DNA of 6,171 nucleotides, taken from NCBI GenBank assembly GCA_016177145.1, contig JACOVV010000018.1:1-6171 (forward strand). The letters run 5' to 3'. This DNA comes from Candidatus Omnitrophota bacterium. GTDB lineage: Bacteria > Omnitrophota > Gorgyraeia > JACOVV01. Of this stretch, positions 1-5,979 are shown piece after piece. A program made the position numbers and the translations under genes. The notes beneath the pieces are model-generated. The model did not search any database. It was given only the letters and a program-made list of their open reading frames with translations, and was not told the DNA's origin. How positions within the stretch are numbered: position 1 is the first letter of the stretch; each line of letters begins with the position of its first letter.

Positions 1-645
1 AAGACGCTGGCCCAGCTTCTCGTCCGTTCAGACCTGCCGGAAAAATATCAGCTGACCTGGAGGGGACAAGCATTGGCGCGGGGAGACATGGATGCGGGCT
101 ATCTGAAACTTCTGAAAGCGAGCGGCTGCTGTTCACTCACCTATGGAGTGGAAAGTCTTTCCGACAAAGTATTGCTGGCGATGCATAAAAATATTACGGT
201 AGCGGACATAGAATCGGTGCTGAAAGCGACCCGGGCGGCGGGAATTGTTCCCCAAATTAATCTCATCGTGGGGTATCCTGGAGAGGGGGAGAAAGAGTTC
301 CAGGAAACCATCGAGAATTTGAAGCGTTTTGGACAATATATTGACCGGGTTTCTTCTTTCTCAATGTTGACGATGACTTATGGTTCCCCGCTTTTTAGAA
401 AAGCCTGGCGGTCCAAAGGGACACAAGAGGTGATGGAATGGCATCGCCGCTGGGTTCTCGAGGAAGACCCTGACAACACGTTTGAAGTTCGCGACGAACG
501 GTTTAAACGACTGCAAACGGTCGTGGAAGGACTTGGACTGCCGACGCTGGCGGCCCAGCATTACGAAGACGCTTTTGCCCAGGCGCAGCAGGAACTGGCC
601 AAACCGCCCACCGGCAACAGCGGAGAGAATTGCGAATGCGGTTAA
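1..645 (+). CDS. Radical SAM protein, B12-binding type, C-terminal part (5' truncated by window edge)
   Basis: The frame is open from the first base and encodes 214 residues to a TAA at 643-645. A TTG at 73 is only an internal codon, because the coding signal continues upstream of it. Visible family features are a segment typical of the second half of the radical SAM barrel (LLKASGCCSLTYGVES, residues 37-52, whose Glu51 matches the 'fGiES' motif that contacts SAM), the 'M.K..t' stretch at 61-66, 'aGi.p..n.ivGyPGE' at 80-95, and 'ETIENLKRF' at 102-110. These resemble cobalamin-dependent radical SAM enzymes of the BchE/P-methylase type. The CxxxCxxC iron-sulfur motif and any B12-binding domain would lie upstream, so neither can be verified. 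The tail is polar and ends in CECG. By family the enzyme does radical methylation, ring or carbon-skeleton chemistry; the substrate is unknown. Its place at the head of a glycosyltransferase run suggests modification of a glycan or lipid precursor, which is inference. Confidence 0.85.
   Translation, partial: KTLAQLLVRSDLPEKYQLTWRGQALARGDMDAGYLKLLKASGCCSLTYGVESLSDKVLLAMHKNITVADIESVLKATRAAGIVPQINLIVGYPGEGEKEFQETIENLKRFGQYIDRVSSFSMLTMTYGSPLFRKAWRSKGTQEVMEWHRRWVLEEDPDNTFEVRDERFKRLQTVVEGLGLPTLAAQHYEDAFAQAQQELAKPPTGNSGENCECG
622..627 (+). promoter_or_regulatory. Ribosome binding site for the small ORF at 636
   Basis: GGAGAG lies 8 bases before the ATG at 636, inside the last codons of the radical SAM gene. 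This is a good Shine-Dalgarno match and spacing. It favours 636 over the second in-frame ATG at 645, which would be 17 bases away. Confidence 0.5.
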
Positions 646-743
646 TGCGGGTTCTCTTGTTAGGATTGTTGACGCTGGCCGTAGAAACTTACCTGTGGTG
701 TCTGAAGCGTTTTCGCGGTTCCGTTATCTTCCCAGGAAACTAA
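636..743 (+). CDS. Small hydrophobic protein, 35 aa, probable single transmembrane helix
   Basis: ATG at 636 opens a 35-codon frame ending at TAA 741-743. It overlaps the radical SAM gene by 10 bases and stops 3 bases before the next glycosyltransferase. A second in-frame ATG at 645 overlaps the upstream stop as TAATG and would give 32 residues. The peptide starts MRLMRVLLLGLLTLAVE, has a hydrophobic run at about residues 6-23 (ending TYLWCL), then a basic patch KRFRG and the tail SVIFPGN. That is the layout of a one-helix membrane microprotein or, less likely, an uncleaved signal anchor. It fills almost exactly the gap between two genes and has its own ribosome binding site. No known family is recognised. 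It could be a real small membrane protein working with the membrane glycosyltransferases, a translational coupling leader for the next gene, or a remnant of a deleted gene. Function is not assigned. Confidence 0.5.
   Translation: MRLMRVLLLGLLTLAVETYLWCLKRFRGSVIFPGN
734..739 (+). promoter_or_regulatory. Ribosome binding site for the GT4 gene at 747
   Basis: AGGAAA lies 7 bases before the ATG at 747 and within the last codons of the small ORF. It supports ATG 747, which follows the upstream in-frame TAA directly, as the true start. Confidence 0.5.
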
Positions 744-746
744 AGC

Positions 747-1907
747 ATGCGCGTTCTGTTCGTGCATCCCCATGATGTTTGTTCTTCGCTGGAGCCGTGG
801 ACCATCCGGATTCTGCAATTAGCCGCGAACCTGCGGCGGATGGGGCATGAAGCGACCCTCGCCTATTTTCCACGGACAGATAACGCCGGGCCGCGTCCAC
901 GCTCCTGGCAAGACGTTCCTCTCGTTGAGCTTGATCGCCGGACCGGTCCCGTTTCGTTCTTAAGAAACACGCTGCAGTTGATCCGATTGGCCGGCCGGAC
1001 GGATATTCTGCATCTCCAGAAATGTTTCCATTGGGCGGCGGTCCCAGCGTTGATCGCCGGTTCTATTCGCCGCAAACCGATTCATTATGACTGGGATGAC
1101 TGGGAAGAGAAAATCTACCTGGAGTCCGCTAAACCCCCTTCCGGGGGCATCGCGGGTTGGTTGCGGCTACTGGAGCGATGGATTCCTCAACTGGCCGGAA
1201 CCGTCACAGTTGCCAGTGAGCGGTTGCGCCAGGAAGCGATTTCACTGGGAGTACCGGAGTCTCGCATCGGTTGGGTTCCTGTCGGGGCGGATCCGGAAGT
1301 GTTTCATCCCGGTGTTGACGCGGAAATTCCCCGGCGGAAATGGGGGCTCAACGGCAAAACGGTCCTCTATCTGGGGCAGCTTCATGGCGGACAATACGTG
1401 GATCTGTTGCTGGAAGCCGCCTTTTTCGTCGGACAAGAAATTCCCGATGCGCGCTTTCTGATCGTCGGTGAAGGATACCAACGATCGAAGCTTCAGGAAA
1501 AAGCGAAACAGTGGGGTTTGCCCAATGTCCAATTCTGCGGCGGTGTTCCTCATCAGGAAATTCCCTCGTATATCGCCGGCGCTGATGTTTGCGTGGCTCC
1601 CTTTGAAGAAACAGAGGTAACGCTTTGTAAGAGCCCGTTAAAGATCGCGGAGTATTTAGCCGGCGGGAAAGCGATCGTCGCCAGCCGTGTCGGGGAAGTG
1701 GGGCGGATGATTGAGGAGGCGGGGGTGTTGGTTCCTCCAGGCAACGCGATGGAGTTAGCCCGCGGCATTGTGGTTCTTCTTCAATCTCCGGAGAAACGTG
1801 AGCGTCTGGGCCAATTAGCTCGCCAGCGCTCGCTGCAGCATTTAAGCTGGCGGCATTCCGCCGAGCGCCTGTTTGAGGCGTACCAAACACTAACGGGCTC
1901 TCCATGA
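747..1907 (+). CDS. GT4-type glycosyltransferase with noncanonical donor site
   Basis: This 386-residue protein has the usual length of a GT-B fold, family 4 enzyme. The N-terminal domain starts with the beta strand MRVLFVHPHD and has a distinctive acidic-aromatic motif YDWDDWEEK (114-122). The C-terminal domain begins near VPVGADPEVFHP (177-188), followed by LYLGQLHGGQYVD (207-219), FLIVGEGY (237-244) and CKSPLKIAEYLAGGKAIVAS (294-313). The role expected from the family is transfer of a sugar from a nucleotide donor to a lipid-linked or glycan acceptor on the cytoplasmic side. Two donor-site signatures deviate. The usual G-R-L-x3-K becomes G210-Q-L-x3-Q216, and the first Glu of E-x7-E is Cys294, with only Glu302 kept. 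The gene at 3099-4229 shares these changes. It starts 3 bases after the small ORF and its stop overlaps the next start (ATGA). Sugar specificity cannot be told. Confidence 0.88.
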   Translation: MRVLFVHPHDVCSSLEPWTIRILQLAANLRRMGHEATLAYFPRTDNAGPRPRSWQDVPLVELDRRTGPVSFLRNTLQLIRLAGRTDILHLQKCFHWAAVPALIAGSIRRKPIHYDWDDWEEKIYLESAKPPSGGIAGWLRLLERWIPQLAGTVTVASERLRQEAISLGVPESRIGWVPVGADPEVFHPGVDAEIPRRKWGLNGKTVLYLGQLHGGQYVDLLLEAAFFVGQEIPDARFLIVGEGYQRSKLQEKAKQWGLPNVQFCGGVPHQEIPSYIAGADVCVAPFEETEVTLCKSPLKIAEYLAGGKAIVASRVGEVGRMIEEAGVLVPPGNAMELARGIVVLLQSPEKRERLGQLARQRSLQHLSWRHSAERLFEAYQTLTGSP

Positions 1908-3124
1908 AAATCGGTTTTGTCCACTACGAGTATCCGGAAGAGACCACCGGCGGCGGGGCGGGAGTTTATACCCATCTATTGGCCACTTCATTGGCCCAGC
2001 GCGGGCACGATGTCCATGTGGTGGCGATGGGGAAAAATGGAGTTTTCACGCGAGAGCAAGAAGGGGTGACGGTGCACCGTATTGTCCCCCGAACGCTCTA
2101 TCCTCAGAAAGGATCTCTTTCGGAGTACCTGAGACGGCTGGAATACAGTTACGCGGTCCGGGAAAAATTACTTGAGTTGGCCGGAACCGGAAAAATCGAA
2201 ATCGTCGAGAACCATTTGATCGGAGCGGAGGTGTTTCTTTATAGCGTTGGGCCAATCACTCCAATCGTGACTCATTTAAGCACCACGCACCGGGACGTCG
2301 CCCGGTGTCAAAACTGGGAAATGACCAGCGATTTGAGTCTTAGCATGACGCTCGAGGATGAAGTGATTTGCCGCAGTCAGCGTCTTATCAGCTCCACCCA
2401 TGTTCAGGCGGAAGCGGTGACCCGCCGTTTTTCGATCACCAAAGGAAAAATTTCCGTCATTCCGATCGGCATTCCATTGCCGGGGAAAATAACGACGAAA
2501 CAGACTCAATCCCAGGCAAACCACAAGAAAGGGACGCATGTTTTATTTATCGGGCGGCTGGAAAGGCGCAAAGGAGTTCATACTTTAATCGAAGCCATTC
2601 CCAAAGTGCTGGATCAGGAACCGGCCACGATTTTTTCCCTGATAGGAGCCGATACTTACGCGAGCGCTTCAGCGCTGGAAATGGAAGGAAACGCAAATTC
2701 ATCCTTCAAACGGCAGCTTTTAATGGTCCTTCCTCAGCGTTACTGGCCGCATGTTCGCTTCCTCGGGTTCTGCGATCAAAAAACACGAGACAAACTTTTA
2801 GACGATTGCGATCTTTTTGTGGCGCCGTCGCTCTACGAATCTTTCGGTATCGTCTATCTGGAGGCGATGGCCCATCGGAAGCCGGTCATCGGTTGCCGGA
2901 CCGGAGGGGTTGTTGAAGTGATCGAAGATGGGAGGAACGGACTTCTCGTTCCTGTGGAAGATTCGGGAAAACTGGCCGAGGCCCTTCTAAAACTAATCAG
3001 AAATCCAAAACTTCGATGGGAGTTAGGAAAGAACGGGCGCCGGCTGGTAGAAACACGATACGGTTTAGATTCCATGGTAGATTCAACACTGGAAGTCTAT
3101 GAAAAGGTGCTTCATGGGAGGTAA
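1904..3124 (+). CDS. GT4 glycosyltransferase, canonical
   Basis: A 406-residue GT-B glycosyltransferase. The N-terminal domain carries the glycine-rich loop TGGGAGVYTHLLA (15-27), typical of GT4 enzymes of the glycogen synthase/WaaG/PimA-like superfamily. A polar Lys/Thr/Gln/Asn-rich linker (about 194-210) leads to the C-terminal domain with FIGRLERRKGVHTLIEA (215-231; Arg218 and Lys223 being the expected donor-phosphate ligands), SLIGAD (245-250) and the complete E-x7-E motif Glu312/Glu320 in YESFGIVYLEAMA. A loop of about 25 residues (250-275) follows the GAD strand, as in some GT4 enzymes that have an extended loop there. The expected role is nucleotide-sugar-dependent transfer in the cytoplasm during surface glycan assembly. 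The ATG overlaps the previous stop as ATGA and has no clear ribosome binding site, so translation is probably coupled to the preceding gene. Donor and acceptor are unknown. Confidence 0.92.
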   Translation: MKIGFVHYEYPEETTGGGAGVYTHLLATSLAQRGHDVHVVAMGKNGVFTREQEGVTVHRIVPRTLYPQKGSLSEYLRRLEYSYAVREKLLELAGTGKIEIVENHLIGAEVFLYSVGPITPIVTHLSTTHRDVARCQNWEMTSDLSLSMTLEDEVICRSQRLISSTHVQAEAVTRRFSITKGKISVIPIGIPLPGKITTKQTQSQANHKKGTHVLFIGRLERRKGVHTLIEAIPKVLDQEPATIFSLIGADTYASASALEMEGNANSSFKRQLLMVLPQRYWPHVRFLGFCDQKTRDKLLDDCDLFVAPSLYESFGIVYLEAMAHRKPVIGCRTGGVVEVIEDGRNGLLVPVEDSGKLAEALLKLIRNPKLRWELGKNGRRLVETRYGLDSMVDSTLEVYEKVLHGR

Positions 3125-4229
3125 CTTGCCCCGTGTTGTCTTTATCACCCGCGAAGGATCTTCTCTACCCGGCGCCCGAATCCGCTGCTACTCTTTTGCC
3201 AAAGCCCTTGCCCGTCACGGCGTTCAAGCGGATGTGCTCTCCTATGCCGATACCCTCGGAGCCAAAGACGGCGCTCAGGAGCACGAAATGAGCTTAGCAG
3301 AAAAGATTCGTTTGAACGCCCGCGCCTACCGTTGGCTCAAGAATCTGGACAGAAGAACGGTTCTGATTATCTCACGGTGCCATTATCACAGCTTTGCGCC
3401 AATTCTTTATCATTTGAAGAGCAGACAGCCGATGATTCTCGATCTCGATGATTGGGAAATGCGGGAAGATCCCCAGTACCGATGGGGCTGGTATCCGACC
3501 TCCAAAGCCCATTGGCTGATCCGTTGGATGGCCAAAAGAAGCGTCGCTTGTCTTGCCGCGAGCCGTCATCTTGAAGAGTTCCTCCGTCCGTGGAATCGGA
3601 ACGTTCTGTATCTTCCCACAGGGGTGGATACCGATCTGTTTACTCCCCGCAGTCAGCCATCCGATGAGTTGGTCAAATACGCCTGGATCGGAACCTTTCA
3701 TCATCGCCAATACGTAGAGGACATTCGGTTTCTCTTAGAGTGTTTTTCTCAAGTCAAAAACCGCCTGCCCAACGCACAGTTAGAAATCGTGGGGGATGGG
3801 TTATACCGGGAACAGATTTTGGAAGCCATTGAACAATTTGACAGCGAGCGTGTCGTCTGGCGCGGCTGGATCCAGCCCGATCAAATCCCGGAGTATCTGG
3901 ATACTGTTCATGTCGGGCTTTATCCCGTTGCGCAAAAAAACCAGTTTACCCTCTCCAAGAGTCCCACGAAACTATTCGAATATATGGCGATGGGAAAGGC
4001 GGTTGTGGTAAGCCAAATAGGAGAAGTTGAACATGTTATTCGCCATGGGGAGAATGGTTTGGTGGCGAAGAACAAACTGGATTTTAGCGAAACAATGCTT
4101 TGTATTGGAGAAAACTTACTGCTAGGACGAAGATTTGGTCAAGCGGCGGTTCAAAGAATCGAGGAGCATTACTCTTTATCGAAATTAGCGGAGAAATTAC
4201 TGAATCTTATTTATGTCTCTTGTTACTAG
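3099..4229 (+). CDS. GT4-type glycosyltransferase, paralog of the enzyme at 747-1907
   Basis: A GT-B enzyme of 376 residues counted from ATG 3099. The conserved fold begins at PRVVFITREG, so ATG 3114 (AGGTG 4 bases upstream) or TTG 3126 (GGGAGG 4 bases upstream, overlapping the previous stop) are also credible starts; the overlap with the previous gene would be 26, 11 or 0 bases. Features in order: LPGARIRCYSFAKAL (23-37), ILDLDDWEM (113-121), LPTGVDTDLF (172-181), AWIGTFHHRQYVED (195-208), LEIVGDGLY (228-236) and SKSPTKLFEYMAMGKAVVVS (286-305). It shares the DDWE, G-x2-H-x2-QYV and KSP-K-EYMA signatures with the gene at 747-1907, so the two look like one subfamily. As there, the first Glu of E-x7-E is replaced (Ser286, with Glu294 kept). 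The expected role is cytoplasmic sugar transfer in surface glycan synthesis. The last ~50 codons are clearly more AT-rich than the rest. Confidence 0.88.
   Translation: MKRCFMGGNLPRVVFITREGSSLPGARIRCYSFAKALARHGVQADVLSYADTLGAKDGAQEHEMSLAEKIRLNARAYRWLKNLDRRTVLIISRCHYHSFAPILYHLKSRQPMILDLDDWEMREDPQYRWGWYPTSKAHWLIRWMAKRSVACLAASRHLEEFLRPWNRNVLYLPTGVDTDLFTPRSQPSDELVKYAWIGTFHHRQYVEDIRFLLECFSQVKNRLPNAQLEIVGDGLYREQILEAIEQFDSERVVWRGWIQPDQIPEYLDTVHVGLYPVAQKNQFTLSKSPTKLFEYMAMGKAVVVSQIGEVEHVIRHGENGLVAKNKLDFSETMLCIGENLLLGRRFGQAAVQRIEEHYSLSKLAEKLLNLIYVSCY
3116..3121 (+). promoter_or_regulatory. Strong Shine-Dalgarno GGGAGG overlapping the end of the previous gene
   Basis: GGGAGG is followed at once by the TAA (3122-3124) of the preceding gene and lies 4 bases before an in-frame TTG at 3126. 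It is the best ribosome binding match near this junction. It raises the possibility that the third GT4 starts at TTG 3126 and not at ATG 3099 or ATG 3114. The spacing is slightly short, so this stays tentative. Confidence 0.35.
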
Positions 4230-5979
4230 AGATCGCTCCAGAAGTTACTTGATTTTGGCCGTGTTGTTCATTTCGGCGGTTTTATTCACGAATTACCTTT
4301 GGATTAAGGATGACAACTCTATCAGGGGGGACGGTTCTCAAAATCATCTTCTTTTCTCCATAGACTTCTACTATCTGCTGTCGGATATTCTTCAAGATCA
4401 GACTACTCACCTGTGGACTAAGACAGGTCGAATCATTCAATTGTTAAGTGCCCCGCCAGGGCATGAGAGCGTTTATTGGCCGAATGGGCTTAATCTGACT
4501 GCTTTCGTATTTTATTCTCTCTTTGGCAAATCTTTGCTGATCGCTAAATTGAGTTTGTTTCCGTATGTAGTCATTTTACTTTACGCGACATATTCCATCG
4601 GCAAATGGATAAGTTCTGGGTTTGTAGGCATCTTGGCTTCATTTGTTTTGTTTATGTATCCCATCATTTTTGAAAGCTCCAGACAGTTTCAGCCGGATCT
4701 CCCGTTAACAAGCATGGTTGCTTTGGATGTTTTATTGCTGTTAAAGAGCGATGAATTCAGAAATAGGAAATACAGTTTTCTCTTTGGCCTTTCTCTGGGG
4801 TGGTCGATGCTCATCAAGGGGCAGGCCATGTTGTTCATCATGGGTCCACTGGCTATGACCGGGTACCGAATCTTCAGAAACTCCTGGAAGGCATCACGAA
4901 TTCAAACAGAACAATTACAGAATGGAATAATAGGGGCAATAGTATCTATCTTAATTGCTTCCCTATGGTGGGGGCCCCATCTGGAAATAACCATGGATCG
5001 ATTGGAAGAACATATCTTACCCAACCATCGAGCCATAGAAGCTTTTTTCTCATACGACGAAAAATACTCGATGGCTGGGCTCTCTTACCATCCGAGGGCA
5101 TTATTTCACTACTCTGTCAGTCCTGTTCTTTTCTTGATATCGGTATTGTGCTTCATCTCCTTTTTAAGAGGAGAAGCGAGGTATAAAGACCTCTTGCTGG
5201 CCTGGTTATTAATTCCTTTTTTGCTATTTAGCTTTGTTTTTACGGCAAAGGACATTAGGTTTCTAATGCCGATTTTACCGATCATGGCGTTAGTGACGGC
5301 GCATGAAGTAGGTCGGATTAAAAGAAACGGACAAAAAATTCCTCTTTTCACATTTCTCGTTTTTTTCTCTTTAACCCAGTTCTACTTGCTTTCCTATGCA
5401 TCGCAAGAAGCGAAACATCTTTCAATAGGTCCATTTCGATTACTAGGTGTTGTAGATGGGTTTATAGGCGCCGACTATGGAGGAGGGCCACCCCATAAAG
5501 AAGAGTTTAAAATAAAAGAGATTATCGGGGCCATAAAAGAAAACGCGGATAGGAATAATTCCGTCAAGATAGGATGGATAACAGTCTCACCCTTTAGGCC
5601 ATCTACTCTTGAATTTATCTATTGGCTAAGAATGAAGGATAGTTCTCTCAACGCTATCAATCTGACGGAAATGCCCAGAAAATTCCTGAGCCAATTTGAT
5701 TTGTTCGATTTCATTTTGTTCTATTTACCAGTGAAGAATGCTTCTCTTAGATGGCCTCAAGGGGAGGCATTCGAAGAATTAGTAATGGCGCAACACGGGA
5801 CGAGGATCAACATGTTTAACAAAAATGCCATGAATCGTTGGAATCGCTTGCTCAAGATTCTAGAAGAAGCCAAGTCCAATTTTCAATTAGTCAGGGAAAT
5901 TCCCGTCGATCAATCGAGCGTCTACTATTTATATAAAAGAAAAAGCGATGACCACAAAAAACGCGATCTACCTTCCTAA
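4213..5979 (+). CDS. Multi-pass membrane glycosyltransferase, GT-C fold (GT39/ArnT/PMT-like)
   Basis: A 588-residue protein with a short basic N-terminus, a first helix at about 11-30, then a loop IRGDGSQN (37-44). Further hydrophobic segments lie near 108-129, 134-153, 164-178, 187-217, 237-254, 300-318, 327-343, 347-363 and 376-394. The last ~190 residues are mostly soluble. The acidic first outer loop (Asp33, Asp34, Asp40), the 'QF.PDLPLTSMVALDVLLLL' stretch (158-177) and 'KDIRFLMPILPIMAL' (346-360) match the GT39-like layout. By family it would transfer a sugar from a polyprenyl-phosphate donor at the periplasmic face, and Asp40 is the likeliest catalytic candidate. An in-frame TGA at 4201 rules out starts upstream of ATG 4213. 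No clear ribosome binding site precedes it, and it overlaps the previous gene by 17 bases, so coupled translation is likely. Base composition is much more AT-rich than the genes to its left. Acceptor and sugar are unknown. Confidence 0.85.
   Translation: MSLVTRDRSRSYLILAVLFISAVLFTNYLWIKDDNSIRGDGSQNHLLFSIDFYYLLSDILQDQTTHLWTKTGRIIQLLSAPPGHESVYWPNGLNLTAFVFYSLFGKSLLIAKLSLFPYVVILLYATYSIGKWISSGFVGILASFVLFMYPIIFESSRQFQPDLPLTSMVALDVLLLLKSDEFRNRKYSFLFGLSLGWSMLIKGQAMLFIMGPLAMTGYRIFRNSWKASRIQTEQLQNGIIGAIVSILIASLWWGPHLEITMDRLEEHILPNHRAIEAFFSYDEKYSMAGLSYHPRALFHYSVSPVLFLISVLCFISFLRGEARYKDLLLAWLLIPFLLFSFVFTAKDIRFLMPILPIMALVTAHEVGRIKRNGQKIPLFTFLVFFSLTQFYLLSYASQEAKHLSIGPFRLLGVVDGFIGADYGGGPPHKEEFKIKEIIGAIKENADRNNSVKIGWITVSPFRPSTLEFIYWLRMKDSSLNAINLTEMPRKFLSQFDLFDFILFYLPVKNASLRWPQGEAFEELVMAQHGTRINMFNKNAMNRWNRLLKILEEAKSNFQLVREIPVDQSSVYYLYKRKSDDHKKRDLPS
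4291..4422 (+). repeat. Diverged tandem duplication, copy 1 (start of first GT-C gene)
   Basis: This stretch, coding for residues 27-70 of the first GT-C protein, pairs with 6038-6169. Over the first 34 codons I count about 75 of 102 identical bases. Fourteen codons differ only silently and 8 change the residue. The longest shared words are about 11-12 bases, such as GGTTCTCAAAAT. Confidence 0.7.

Noticed and set aside
73..75. TTG as start of the radical SAM gene
   Set aside because: The reading frame and the coding signal continue to the window edge, and the family needs the upstream CxxxCxxC half. This is an internal Leu codon.
645..747. Internal promoter or terminator in the largest junction of the operon
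   Set aside because: No convincing -35/-10 pair and no hairpin with a T-run is visible. The stretch is filled by the small ORF and a ribosome binding site.
482..775. 97-codon + strand frame spanning the radical SAM/GT4 junction
   Set aside because: It is out of frame with two real genes and crosses the start of the GT4. Its translation looks like arbitrary basic sequence. The hydrophobic ORF at 636-743 explains the gap better.
1134..1147. CCCCC-TTCC-GGGGG hairpin, possible terminator or regulatory stem
   Set aside because: The stem is only five pairs, has no following T-run and lies in the middle of a coding region (Lys-Pro-Pro-Ser-Gly-Gly). It is explained by codon choice.
1348..1905. 185-codon open frame on the minus strand
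   Set aside because: It lies wholly inside the well-supported GT4 gene at 747-1907, its translation is Arg/Pro-rich with no recognisable domain, and it has no operon context. It is a shadow of GC-rich coding sequence.
2368..2916. 182-codon + strand frame inside the canonical GT4
   Set aside because: It lies within a gene that has all its motifs. The translation is low-quality (Arg/Ser-rich) and no domain is seen.
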